This document shows, piece after piece, positions 33,225 through 45,600 of a stretch of DNA of 64,000 nucleotides. The first letter of the stretch is position 1, and each line of letters begins with the position of its first letter. The notes beneath the pieces were generated by a model. It was not told the origin of the DNA. It saw only the letters and a program-made list of their open reading frames with translations, and did not search any database. A program made the position numbers and the translations under genes. Source of the stretch: Amphiura filiformis (taxonomy: Eukaryota > Echinodermata > Ophiuroidea > Amphilepidida > Amphiuridae); the NCBI RefSeq assembly GCF_039555335.1, contig NC_092639.1, positions 32,396,353 through 32,460,352 of the forward strand, in the 5' to 3' direction.

Positions 33225-33416
33225 CAGTGGCGACGCCAGGAATTTTTCCGGGGGCATTGTGGGGCCAACGTGAATTTCAGGGGGGCAAAATCAACCAATT
33301 TTGCGCAAAATTACCGCAAAAAGGTGAAATTTTCGTAATGTTTGGTTTTTACTGGGGGGGGCATGAGTTCTGACTGGGGCATTTTCCCCTCATGCCCCCC
33401 CGTAGCGCCGCCACTG
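33225..33416. mobile_element. MITE
   Basis: CAGTGGCGACGCCAGGAATT at the left and CGTAGCGCCGCCACTG at the right form inverted ends of a 192-bp GC-richer insertion. Confidence 0.75.
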
Positions 33417-33825
33417 CTATCTAAGACTTTGGATTTTTTAAATGAAGCCCAAATTTAAAGCCATTTGGTGTACAAAGTACATTTAAACACTATTATTGGA
33501 TAAAGTAGACACAAACCTCAAAACATGACAGTCTACTAGACTTGTGTATGGAGGGGTTCCTTATGTGGGATGGGGGGAGCTCCCCCTCAATTTTTTTGTT
33601 GAAAATGAAGCCATATGATATTTACACTATTATTTTATAGTACCACATACCTCAACAAACTTGTGTCGTGCCCCCTCAGTTTTTAGAACAAAATGAAGTT
33701 CCAATTGAAGCCACTTGGTGCATATTTTTACACATAAACCTTTAACCATGTTAACATATAAACGAACAGGGGTGTGCTTGTGACTATTAATAACCACCCC
33801 TGTCCCCAGGATTGACACCCTTTTA

Positions 33826-34183
33826 CATAGGCGTAGATCCGGGGGATGGGGGATTTATCCCCCAATATTTTGCCAGGGGATGCTCCATACAATCATCCCC
33901 CCCAATGTTGATGCCTGAATATAAGTTTCTGACCAAATTAACCTCATATTTGCCCATTTTAGCCCCAAAAGTACAAATTTTCGCGCGCTTCGCGCACATT
34001 TATTCCACTTTTGCACCATATTTCATCAGTTTAGCTTAAAAATAGCAAAATTTTTCACGCGCTTCGCGCGCATTTGTACCATTAACTTATTCTGTCGTCA
34101 AAAGGTGCTGCTTTCACTATACTTCAAGAATTTTTTCCAACCCCATCCCCCCCCCCAATGTCAAAAAGAAATCTACGCCACTG
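33826..34183. mobile_element. MITE
   Basis: CATAGGCGTAGATCCGGG at the left and AGAAATCTACGCCACTG at the right are imperfect inverted ends. The inside has repeated GCGCTTCGCGC palindromes (about 33985 and 34058). Confidence 0.65.
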
Positions 34184-36770
34184 CCCTTTTAACATATAAA
34201 ACCCATTGTGGTTGTGATGTTTTGCGTATGCTCCGTTTTTACTTTGAGAAATTGAAACTCGTAATTATTTCCATACTTGGGGAGAGGATTGTTTTGGAAA
34301 GAGTATATAGCCTACCAATGTCATCACATGAGATGACAAGCTGTTAGCTTAGGACCGTTCAATATATACGCCAGAGGAGGGGAATTGGAATTTTAATGGG
34401 GGAATCCGAAATTTGTTTGGGGTCCTAAGGGAGAATCTGATTTTTTTATTTGAACCAAGAGCTTAGTTTTATCAGGAAAGTTGAGAAAGTTTATATTTTT
34501 CGTTTCTCTAAAACAAAATATCAAATGGTGAAATATTTGGAAATAATGAATACTTTTTTGACCGGCAATTATCCAGGACCAGGGCGGGTAACGGGAAACT
34601 GAGAATCGACTTTCATTAGCCTAACCGAGTTAAACAAATAAACAAACATAACATCCCATAAAAGTTAAAATCTCAGAATATGCGGGTACTACGTTTATAT
34701 TTGGTAGGGCAGACGGTTGACCTTTGCCCTGTCACGCACCACTAAGCAAATAAATGTTGGTTCATATGACGCTCAGTAGGGTAACTGTACTGATCCCAAT
34801 AAACTTCACAAATTTATGTATTGGGTGTTTTTATGTATACATATCACAAGGAAGTACAAAGTTTACTTCATGAAATTCATTATCACAACGGCTGTTTGTT
34901 TCCCAGGCAATTCAGTGTACTAAACTTCTGTACAACAATTAAAGGTCATAATATGTGTTGCAGTTCACCCAGTATGTAGCTGACAATTAATTCGTGGTAT
35001 TTGTACCTCCAAGGTAGGTGGTTTGATATTTATATTTATTTAAATCTTACTGAGGTATTCAGAAGCAGAAAATCACCATGTAGAGTATTTTTGATCAAAA
35101 TTGTTAGTGCTGCATCTTCATGTAAACATCGCTACTGCTTCATGTGCTAGGTTTAATAAATAATATAACAGACGAAGACGTCTTCATTACATCAATCTTA
35201 ACACACCTGTCACGTCATGCTATTGGTTTTCACTTTTGGTCAATTATTATTTACGAAAGAATAACTATAAAACTATAGTGAGTGTTTACGAGGTGCAGAA
35301 ATGTTTTTCACTCTCTAATCCAGGATGAAATCCGGGATGCAACCAAGGCAATGTCATCCGCTGATCCGAATTTCTCACTAATATAAACATAACATAGGTC
35401 CTGGATATTTAGACCAATTCGATCAAGACAGTAAACAGTTGCGGTGATATGATGTTGCCTTGTCTCACTCCTACGCTATTATAGTCGTAGTTCAGATATG
35501 TGCGCGATGACTTCTGAGATTGACTTGCACTAAACATTGCGAGGTTTTGAAAATGGATTTAAGGAGTCTGATTATCAGAGTTTCAGTGCAGTGCCAGAGC
35601 TCAGGTTCCAGCAATTATATTTGTTTTTCCAAAATCAAAACATGGATTATTTATCTATTACGTTGATTTTGGTAGGTAATCACTTTGCATTGGCTAACCG
35701 TTGCGTTTACGTTGGATTGTGAATTTGGTTAATTTCTCTCTTGATACTGTTTAGCTTCCCATTGTATTGAAAATTCTGAACACGTTGCAGGAATTGACAC
35801 TGACACGATATTAATTATTTATTTTGCTGTCCATCTTGTAAATTTTGCGACCATGTGCAATTTCCTACGTCAATACTGCACAGATAGACCCGGGAAGCTC
35901 CGGGAGCTAGACGATTACCATGTTTTCACCATGTCAGATAATCCCATCCACACAAAACGTGTTGTGGACCCTTATTAATATTATTTTGTTATACTTTCTA
36001 TCATTTTGTTATTATTTCTCGTTCTTACTTCTTTTGCATTTAGGTTCAGCACAAACTCAAAATAATTTAACACATTTAGCAGTTCAGCTAGTTGGACCAG
36101 TTTAAAGCAGAAACTTCAAATGGAATTCATACCACGAGCTGAATATCCAAGGTATACTAACGGACTGTAAGTTTTCATTTTTTGTCATACTGATCCTATA
36201 CTCCTCCTTCTCTTGCTCCTCCTCCTCATCATTCATCATCATCATCATTATCGTCATCATCATCGTCGTCATCGTCCGATCATCATCATCGTCATCGTCA
36301 TGCATCACAATTCATCATCATCATTTTTCCTACGGCATATAAACAATCAAACAAACGTGCGTATTACCCCCAAACGACTTAAGCTTATCGTAGAGCCATA
36401 ATTTGCTTGTGTTAGTGACACAATTGGTATCCCAGCACCGTATGCCGCCCATCAAAATGACCACGGAGGTTGATTTTGCGAGGACACGCTCACATTATAA
36501 CGTCATAGCGATATTATGTTCGGATGTTTGTTCTTTTTTTGGTATCACTGGATAGAGAAGACGCATAGCTATACATTAGGCGAAAATTGGCCGAATGTCC
36601 AACTTACAGTTTTCGTCTAATTCTTCGATGTTACAATACTTTTGTGTGTGCTTTACCATTGTTTGAGCTTCGTCACATCAGGACTCAAGCGTATCTCCCC
36701 ACGTAGGCAGTAGCCATGGCTTAAACAAACGAACAAATAACAGTAGACTACTATTTTGTATTTTTCTCAG
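34184..36770. other. No secure gene; upstream region of gene C
   Basis: The early exons of gene C should be here but none is secure. CACAAGGAAGTACAAAGTTT (34846-34865) repeats the word seen before gene B's start. ATG at 34870 then opens MKFIITTAVCFPG, signal-like but without a normal GT donor. A CAT/CGT microsatellite lies at 36205-36330. Confidence 0.4.
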
Positions 36771-36859
36771 AACTTGAGGACGACTGTCCGATACTTCAAT
36801 CTTGGAGTTCGCCAATGATCACAGTCCAGTCAAATTACTTCTCACATATTCAATATGGG
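36771..36859 (+). CDS. Gene C, candidate ectodomain exon
   Basis: Acceptor TTTGTATTTTTCTCAG, donor GTAAGT at 36860; 89 nt, phase 1 in and 0 out, the same phases as gene B exon 3. It encodes LEDDCPILQSWSSPMITVQS then NYFSHIQYG, which resembles the start of gene B exon 3 (LQSPCYTPVK...TPSTISFEYY). Probable but unproven; the first exon(s) of gene C are not identified. Confidence 0.5.
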
Positions 36860-37181
36860 GTAAGTACTTCAGCAATTACTTCTTCCAAGAAAATAACTTA
36901 TTTCTGATATCTCAATAATTGTATGATAAAACATTATATCTAATTGATCCGTTTATCTGATGTTCAATGTATTTACCTTTAGGTTTTGTACTGTAATGTG
37001 ATATGAAAGAAGATTGTATTCCTTTTGATTTATTGCTTTTGAAACGGTTTATACGACATTTTGATTTTTTGATATTCTAAAAGTAGCAACTTGATTTTAG
37101 GTCAATATTCAAGGGTGCCGTTTTTATCGTTTTATTATAAATATTATTTTATTATTATTCGGATTTTTTAAATTTCCACAG

Positions 37182-37267
37182 TTCTATTGCATTCTGCTCA
37201 GGGAAGGTCAATTGCAAGCTATTGCAAGTAGAATTGCATTATGCGTTTTGCTAGTTCTTCTCATACC
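37182..37267 (+). CDS. Gene C, tentative transmembrane exon
   Basis: After TTTCCACAG a phase-0 frame gives FYCILLREGQLQ then AIASRIALCVLLVLLIP. Ending at CC/GTACAA (37267/37268) gives phase 2, which fits both the preceding exon and the tail exon. The donor is weak and the span is short with one Arg, so another exon may be the real one. Confidence 0.3.
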
Positions 37268-37709
37268 GTACAAGTCCATCTACAAGCATTATACCTCTAA
37301 ATAAGTGTCTTTTGTAACTAAAGAGACGAAAGGCAGACACCCTCCACAAAAACATTACAATAGATTGGTATTACCCAACATACATGTGTGTACAGCCATT
37401 TGCATCAGTGATATAGTTGCTCAAACTCCAAAAATGTTTTTGGAGCATGTCTGCCTTTTTGTCTCATTCGTCAATTTTTTTTAAATCATATAGAGGCATG
37501 TAATATTCTTGTAGATGAATACTGTATTCCAGGACAATTTAATCTTGTTGCAATACTGATCCGTGATGTGTTTTGTGTTAAACATTCGAACTGCATTGTT
37601 TTAATAGGAGTACATATATCCATTATAGCACCTTTTAAGGAGAATCATAGAGCTGTTAACAAAGTATTAAAACTGAATGGGTCTTTTTGCTTTGTAATTT
37701 AATTTTTAG

Positions 37710-39087
37710 GTGCCGACAGTCTAACACAAAAGAAGATGTAGATACTGAAAAAGGTGAAGAGAAAATCAACGAACACAATCATGGGCAAACTCCAGACGTC
37801 CCAACGGGAAACATGGAAAAAGACACCCAACGTGATGAAAACAAAAACCAGCCTAGTCCAGACGACAAAACTATTTCTGAAACGGACACAAAACATGAAA
37901 AAGACAATTCAACTAGCGAAACGGCAAAGCAGAATGGATATGTGCCACCAGAAAGCATGGAGATGACCATCGAACTTGAAGAAGAGAGATTATCGGCGCT
38001 TTACGCAAAGCCTGACAAGAAATTAAAAGCAAATCATAAACCAAACGCAGATGATAATGAAATGAACCTAAACGATCACAATTCATCTAAGAGATCACAT
38101 ATGAACGCAGATGACGCGGAGACAAACGCAGTTGACGCGGAGAGAATACCAATGACTGGCAATCAGTCCGAAGACGAAAGTTCCGATGCAGTGCCTGAAG
38201 GACTATATGCGAAACCAAATAAAAAAGCAGATAAGACAATTGAGGAATATGTGCCGAGTAGTCAAGCTGACGAACCTGAAGATGACTACGCTACAATTCG
38301 TGACACGCAAAAACCCAGTGAACAAAATGCAACAGATGAAAAGTTTGAAAGAGATGCAGATTACGAAGATGTCAATCTTCGGGATGTTGCTCCTCCTCCT
38401 GTATCAAACGATGCGCCTCCGCGTCTTCCAACTGATAGCCTCACTAGACCTCCACGTAAGCCGATTTCGGAAGACGATGATATGGAGCCACCTTATGCGG
38501 AGAGTACCGTATTTGACACGAGAGGTCTACCAGATGAGAAATCAGATGCCAGTAAATCTGCATCTATTGACGAGGACACCGCACCCTATGCGCAAACTCA
38601 AATTGTACCGCTATCGGGGTCTTCGAGAAAACGCTTTAATTCTCATGAAGACGAGGAACCAATAGTAGAGCTGGGAAGCCCTGGTGTAAAAAAACCATCC
38701 ATCCGGATGGCCGGATCAAAGCCTACTGAAATTGATATACCTGATTCGGATTACGAAAAAGTAGTATTGAATACTGAAAATGGCAAAGGAGGCCCTGATC
38801 TGTCAAAGACTACCAAGAGTGGTGACACAAATGACCAGTCGGGATGGGCACAGAACCCTATGTATAGTAGCGTGGATGACCCGACAAGAGATTCAAATTT
38901 TTACATGTCACAGGAGTTGTCTCCAGAAAGAGTTGCTAAGGCAAATCAAGGTAGTGGTCTTGCGACTGAAGAAGACGATTATGAAGAAATACGACGATCA
39001 CTATTTGCAAATACTGATACCATGAACATATCACAGACTGAAACGCATACTATTGACGGTAAAGAAGTACCGGTCACCGAACTTTGA
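37710..39087 (+). CDS. Gene C, terminal exon: long tyrosine-rich tail
   Basis: Acceptor TTTAATTTTTAG; enters with one base, then CRQSNTKEDVDTEKG; 459 codons to TGA 39085-39087. Acidic and low-complexity. Motifs in order: LYAKPDKK and LYAKPNKK (YxxP units related to YAMP in A/B), EEYVPS, DDYATI, ADYEDV, a Pro-rich stretch with RPPRKP (possible SH3 ligand), PPYAES, APYAQT, the conserved block GSPGVKKPSI...PTEIDIP (38674-38742) shared with gene D, SDYEKV (ITIM-like), QSGWAQNPMYSS (true NPxY, shared with A/B), FYMSQE, and DDYEEI (optimal Src-type SH2 ligand; Tyr codon 38980). It joins features of A/B and D in one tail. Inferred role: cytosolic scaffold of a membrane receptor. Confidence 0.8.
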
Positions 39088-39284
39088 GGATTTGTCAATT
39101 TGCTAGCATAATACTTTTCATTATTTGTTCTAATGGTAAAAAACTAAAATAGCTTTTATCTGTCTACGATGAATGATAATCACGTTGTAAACCTTTGGAT
39201 AATACCAAATTTCAGTACAAAGTGCAATTATATGGCTCGATATATGTCCTAGTTACTGAGTTAGATGTATATCTAAGTATATAG

Positions 39285-39414
39285 CGACTGCTCAGTGCCA
39301 GAAGTGGGTAAGTGCAATAGCTACCCCGGGTAGCTACCCTAGTACCCTGTGAACATTGTACTCATCTACACAAGGCAGCTATTGCACTTACCCACTTCTG
39401 GCACTGAACAGTCG
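39285..39414. mobile_element. Short MITE with near-perfect inverted arms
   Basis: TCAGTGCCAGAAGTGGGTAA and its complement TTACCCACTTCTGGCACTGA form arms of about 35 bp around a small loop; CGACTG/CAGTCG extends the pairing outside. Confidence 0.85.
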
Positions 39415-40832
39415 AGAGATAACATAAGTTCCATGACATAATATGGCGTAGGGCACGTATCGCGGATCGATACAATGAAAGTATACCACAATCAATTTTC
39501 CGTCAAGTGATATACCTGTAAATACGCGAAACTTAAAAGGAGGGGGTATCAAAGACAATAAGGGATGTCATTCATAAATAGCAGTCCGTTCTGCAAAAAA
39601 GAAGGGTCATTAAGTTACGAAAATCAAGATTATATTTTAGATTAGATTAGATTATAATTTCGCAGCAATTTGCGTCAAAAGGAGTGCGTATGGGAAAGAT
39701 GATTAGAGGCCAATGTCGTTGTGAGATTTGTTTTTTAAAAGGGGGTTATTTATTTGGCATGCATATGACGTCTGCTTTAACATGAAGGGTGTTTGCTTTT
39801 GCGGGTTGGAGTGGGTATGACCTGTCAAATGGGACATTTTTCCCTTCCTACCCCAAGAGGGCGCAAATAACGTAAACATGTATTTAAAAGTAAGTTCTCC
39901 ATCAAAACAAAATCCCAAAAACAAACCCAAAATACGTTTAAAATGGTGATTCCTCTATCGGCATAGAGTTAGTCCACGTTTGACTGGGCGTTAACTGATT
40001 TGGTCCACAGTTAATTTCGTGTCCTCGTTTTCGGTCCTCAGTCTGTCAGCATGTTTTACCAGAAAGTGTGTATTTTGGGGCGATGTGATTATGTGAAGGT
40101 GTGTGTGAGGAGGGACGGTGTCAAGGGGTGTGTGGAGTGGGGTGGGTGAGTTGTTTGGAGGGGGGTTGTGTTTGTTTTTCCTCCCGGTTTATCTGGATAA
40201 AGACAGCTCGAGCACGTATATAACTCAGTCGTATTCTGAAATAAAAGTGAAAGACTTTTTCAAATTAAACAAATTTGAAATAAAACAATTTAGTTGCGGC
40301 ATGCAACTTTAAATATCACGTGCACTTCTTGTGTGTTATCTTAACTATGATCTATGGAAAGTGAAGGAATATTGAGATACCGGTATGGAGTAGTCAAATA
40401 CAAACCGCAAAAGAATTAAGGTACCCGTTATTTTCACCTTGTATATCCTAAACAAAGACAGAGTATGTCATAATTAGAACCAGCAGCAAAAAGCTGCATG
40501 TTTTAGCTCGGATTTAAGGCCTTGTTCATTAAAATCGGTCAAGAAATAAAAACATGGTGATCCAGAATCCCAAAGAAGATGCAAATTCAAAAGTTGCCGC
40601 TTGCTCCACTACTTGCCCTATTGATTTATACACAAAGCGTTCTTGCTTTCCATAGATTAGAACATTAAAATGCATCTTTTGATTTCGTTCCTTAATTGGA
40701 TTTTAGATCACCGTTTCTTGAATTCTCAACCGATTGCAAGAAATGGGTTCTTAAACTAAAAGAACTAAAAGGTACTTAATTTTGGCTTAATTTTGGCTTA
40801 ATTGGCTTAATTTTGTCATATTTGTCGTTGTG
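39415..40832. other. No gene seen
   Basis: Contains a GT/G-rich patch at about 40070-40175 and AT-rich sequence; no exon recognised. Confidence 0.5.
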
Positions 40833-41502
40833 TACACTCATAGAAATGACTTGTTCGCCTTGTTGGCGCAATTCAAAAGGAGTAAGTTTGGACAACTCAA
40901 AAATAGTGTAAAAGTTACCAAAACAAAATTCATTTTAGTTATCCGAACTTAAAAAATGCTGAAAAAGCTCAAAAAGTTCCGTCAACTAATCAACTTTGTT
41001 GGCATTACTTAAAAAGTTGATGTAAGTCGTTGCGTCAACTTTTTAAGTAATGCCAACTTCTGAATTCAAGTTCAGGGAACTTGAACAAGGTTCAAAGAAC
41101 CAATTAGTTGAGTTATTGTAACTCAACATGTAAGTTGATGTAACTCGTTCATATTAAGTTACTGGTACTTATTGTTTTGCGTTATTCCAATTTGGTACTT
41201 TGTTACTTAATTCACGTAATTGGATCATTTTCTGCACAATTAGCAGTATTCAAATATTTATTTTTGTAATCAGTGCAAAATTTTGTATACTATAGCACAC
41301 CTCTAGAAAATTATGCTAACCTAGTTTCATTTTCTTAGTTGTAACAATTCAATAAAGTAAGTGCAAATGAGTGCGACCATCATGATGATATCGAGTCAGC
41401 GTTACTCAAAATTGTACGCGTTGGCATTACTCGGAAAGTTGACGCAACGACTTACATCAACTTACTGAGTATAAATGCAAACGAACAATTTCTATGAGTG
41501 TA
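40833..41502. mobile_element. MITE, 670 bp
   Basis: TACACTCATAGAAATGAC at the left and TTTCTATGAGTGTA at the right are inverted ends. The interior has multiple AAGTTGATGTAAGTCGTTG / CAACGACTTACATCAACTT repeats in both orientations. Sequence 41503-42611 shows no further gene apart from an (ATTA)n run near 42387. Confidence 0.75.
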
Positions 41503-42611
41503 GGATAATACAGGGTGAATATAACTGGTACCTCAATTCTGTTGCGGTCGGTATTCATATCATTGAATACTTTCATTTCCTGATTGAAATTAATACTTTA
41601 TAGAATAGATCACAAGATAATGTTTTAAAGGCATCAATAGTTTTGTGTGACAATAAAGTAAAAATAAAGATCAAACGATATAATAACGCACATTATAATA
41701 ATCCTTTTTAGAAAGTAACAATCAAAACTTCAAATAGAAACAAGTTTTTATTTTGTCTTTATAGAACGTTAGAATTGGTTGTTCTTTGGCATTTGTGATC
41801 TAATACTTCTGATAATAGGTCGTTAATTGTGGTTACTGTCTTACGCTTTTGTAAGTTTTCAAATAAATTGGCGTGAAGCAGATAATCAAAGGACAATAGC
41901 TCATATTGGATTCGTCAAGAAGATCAAGGTCAAAGATCAAGAAAGGTTGGTATCTGACATGTTTAATATTTCAGTATTTATGTATTGCTATTACACAGTT
42001 CTATATTACAAAAAAAATTAATTTAATTTAAAAACCTGGGTTTTCTTTTTTAAGTAATTTGGTGTAATTTTGTTTATAGTTCACGTTCTTCTTTGACAAA
42101 TTAAAAACAAAACAGTCATAATTTATCATCCTCGTTTATACGACAAACAACCATGTTGCATTGTTAAAAATGTCCGTTTTTTACATTTTCCGTTTTTTTC
42201 ATGTAGCAGCTTGCCGTTTTTGAATTTTACAGATATTTGACAGGAATGCTCTAAACTAAAAAACAACAGAAACATTGTAAAAACAAAACAAGAAAAAAAA
42301 GAAATATTATAGGAAAAAACGCAATTGTTTTTTTGTTTTGTTTTTTGTTTGTTTACGGTTTGTTTTGGCGGGGTATAAAAAAATTAATTAATTAATTAAT
42401 TAATTAATAATTAATTTTTTTAAAACAGTGTGTCCATTTTTTTAACGGAAATATTTGTAATAATGTACCTATTTTTGTTATTTTATATGAACAGAAGTGC
42501 TAGAAAATAAGACTGAATGATGAAGTTTGGATCAGACTGACGGATTTTTAAGAGTTCTCTTTACCCAGTTACGATAAAATCACACGTAATAAAGTTGTCA
42601 ACATAGTCAAT

Positions 42612-42687
42612 ATGGCAGATAGCACCACGGCAACCATGTGTACCTGTAGCTGTCCAGTGCCACAATGTCCATCAATAGGCATGATAG
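42612..42687 (+). CDS. Gene D exon 1: short Cys-containing N-terminus
   Basis: MADSTTATMCTCSCPVPQCP then SIGMI; donor GTAAAT at 42688; phase 1 out. Four Cys in ten residues could pair or be modified. Confidence 0.7.
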
Positions 42688-45600
42688 GTAAATATCACAA
42701 GCATTATCTTTCTACGTATGATATCAGTTATCTATAGGCTATACTATACATACCAATATATTCCTGGAAGTAATGCGGAACGAAGGATTCTATAATTTAA
42801 CAAAACGGTCCTGTTAGTGTTATTGTAGGATTACAAAGGATTTCTTTGAATAAGGCCTGGGATATTTTCTTTCGTTCCTACTTTATGTACTCCCCATAGT
42901 TCAGAACATCCCCGGAGAACATCGACATCCTGTTATTGTATAAAACATTATGAGTACGCGTTATTTCTTTAGGGTCTGGAATGTCCTCTTTCGTTCCTTT
43001 TATTTTATCATTTATCGTTATGTCAATACTCCATGTATTCCAGAAACTTAAACGGAATTAAGGATTGGCTCCATGTATTCCAGAAACTTAAACGGATCTA
43101 AAGATTAACTTGATGGTCCTTTTGTTTGTATTTTAGAAATCGTGCACGGTGGCCGGGCGCGGAAGGGGCTCCGACTCATAATCGGAAGATTGTGAGTTCG
43201 AGCCCCGGCGACGCCATTGTGTTGTCCCTTGAGTACTCGATTACTCCTCTCCACCTAGGTGTATAAATGGGTATCGGCTTTCTTAAATGCTGGCAAGGTA
43301 ACAGGCTCGCTCTGAAGGAGGTGTGACGACCACCCCCACCCCACCCACCCAACAAGTCTAGGCTAATCGCTAACGAAAATGAGATTTTTTTAGCAAGCAA
43401 TCGTTCCCCATTGTGTTTATTTGTTCTTGTGCAGGATGCGTATCCCCATTACCTACTCTACACCAGGCATAAAAGAAACTCGTCAGTTATAGTCATCTTT
43501 GCTGTTCAACAACCTGATAATTTTGGATTATTCTGAAATATACATTTTATTAATTGGACTTTGCTTTCTCATTTGACACCCTGTTCGCAACTTTTCATTT
43601 TGGGGTTTGAGTGTTTGGAGGCGCATATCTTGGTCAATTCTTGCTCGATTTTCACGAACAGGGTGTCACGAACAGGAAAGCAAAGTCGAATTAACAAAAT
43701 GTATATTTCAGAATAATCCAAACTTACCAGGTTGTTGAACAGCAAGGATGACTATACCTGACGAGTTTCTTTTTGTGCCTGGTGTACTTATATTATACTG
43801 GGGAAACGAGTAAGCATCAGTAAGGATCTCCTTCACTTGTGTACCTGTGTAATATTTGTTTGTATGTATTTTGTATACCACGACTGCTAACATTAGACCC
43901 AGTTTTAACCACCGTTTATCAGTAGGAGCTGGTAGCCTAATGGATAAGGCGTCCGTCTAGAGATCGGAAGGTCGTGGGTTCGAGTCCCTTGCTTTTTTTA
44001 TCAAGTTGGGTTGTGTGCCGGTCGGGATTTGTGTTTATTTGTTGTCATGTTTAATATTGTAACACTTTGGGCTGATAAACTGTTCATTCTTTCTTATATA
44101 TTCTGTTTCGTCTTGTAGCGAGCAACCGTTCCCCATTGTGTTCATTTGTTCTTAGCAGGATGCGTATCCCCATTACCTACTCTACTTATAATACTGAAAA
44201 GAGTAAGCATCAGTAATGATCTCCTTCACTTGTGTACTTGCGTAATATTTGTTTGTGTGTATTGTATACCACGATTGCTAACATTAGACCCAGTTTTAAC
44301 CACCGTTTATCAGTGCATGGAAGAAAGAGATAAGAAAGAACCACAACGAACGCATTCACTTTGTTCACTCCCTTTACCGACATTTAATTCACATTGTTAT
44401 TCATGAGGATTTACTTTGATCAATATCCATTAGTTTGGTATTGTACTCCATGCATTTGCATGTCTCCTGGAGCGTGTCTAGATGATGATTTGAACTAATG
44501 ACCTTCCGTTCAAGCACACTGCATGATTTTCTCTGGTGACATGATCATCGGTCATTTTCGGTAATTTCCGTGCGTGATCGAATCGATTCGGCGACACCGT
44601 AATTTTCCGAAAAAACACTCTTGTTGCATGCTGGGAAGGTTTGACTTGACAACAAGATGGCGCCCTTCATCTCTATCTTCCATTTTGCCCAATTTTCCCG
44701 AACTTTGATGACTTTTTTCTCAGAGTTGGCAGTCTTTGGCACTGAAACGAGTTAGCTAGTTACGATTATACACATGTAAGCTATTAAATTCATCAGGTTT
44801 CATGTACCGGACTCAACCAGAACATTTTGAATTATTTAAGAACATTACATATATTTTTTCATCGAAAATTTACGCAATGAAGTCACCAAAATCTTACCTT
44901 ATTTGATCAAGATGAAACTCGGCAAAAAACGGCCGATTTTGATGAACTTTTCGATGTATTAAAGTACATTTTCTACACAACACGATCGAGAAAACAGTTT
45001 GACTGTAAACCCCGAAATAAAGCTACTATGCATGCTCAAAGCATCAGGGAAATTCCAGAATCTTACTTCCGGTAGCGTCTGTTGTTCGTGGATGGGTTTA
45101 TTATATATTTTTTTTCAGTAATGATATCGCCAAGCAGCGATCGCGGTAAATGGACTATGCATGAAAGGAAGTACCATTGATAGCGTCAATAGATAAGCGG
45201 ATTAAAACTTGGCCGATCGAAGTCGTTGTGGTTCCTTCTTATCTCTTTCTTCCATGATCAGTGGGAGCTGGTAGCCTAATGGATAAGGCGTCCGTCTAGA
45301 GATCGGAAGGTCGTGGGTTCGATTCCCATGCCAGCACATTCCCTTGCTTTTTTGTCAAGTTGGGTGGTACCGGTCGGGATTTGTATTTATATATTTGTTG
45401 TCATGTTTAAATGTAACACTTTAGGTTGGTAAACTGTTCGTTCTTTCTGATTATTACGTAGTCAATTCCCCGGGGTCAATTCACCACAAACAGGTGAATG
45501 GGAGATGTCCCCTAACTTTTTCTAATGGCCTTGTCCACTAAATATTGGTTATCCTTAATCTGTGGTCAGTGGTCTTTGTAGACTATCGTCCATTATTAAT

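Larger units (their letters stand above)
43395..45420. repeat. Tandem duplication of a SINE-bearing unit, each copy with a different insertion
   Basis: 43395-44060 and about 44110-45420 share GTTCCCCATTGTGTT...GGATGCGTATCCCCATTACC, then GAGTAAGCATCAGTAA, then CCAGTTTTAACCACCG, then the tRNA-like GTAGCCTAATGGATAAGG. Copy 1 is interrupted by 43461-43784 and copy 2 by 44316-45256. Confidence 0.8.

Noticed and set aside
34870-34920. ATG with MKFIITTAVCFPG as signal exon of gene C
   Set aside because: No GT donor in the needed phase, only a poor GC site; the hydrophobic core is short. Kept as a note only.
36044-36167. Exon-like stretch before GTAAGT at 36168 (NFKWNSYHELNIQGILTD)
   Set aside because: Poor acceptor, and its exit phase would create TAA at the junction with 36771.
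37100-37181. Hydrophobic frame FIINIILLLFGFF as gene C membrane span
   Set aside because: It lies in the T-rich tract just before an acceptor, where hydrophobic codons arise by chance.
43926-45340. Functional tRNA-Arg genes
   Set aside because: Acceptor and D-stem spacing is wrong, the copies share non-tRNA bodies and lie in a duplicated unit; better explained as SINE heads.
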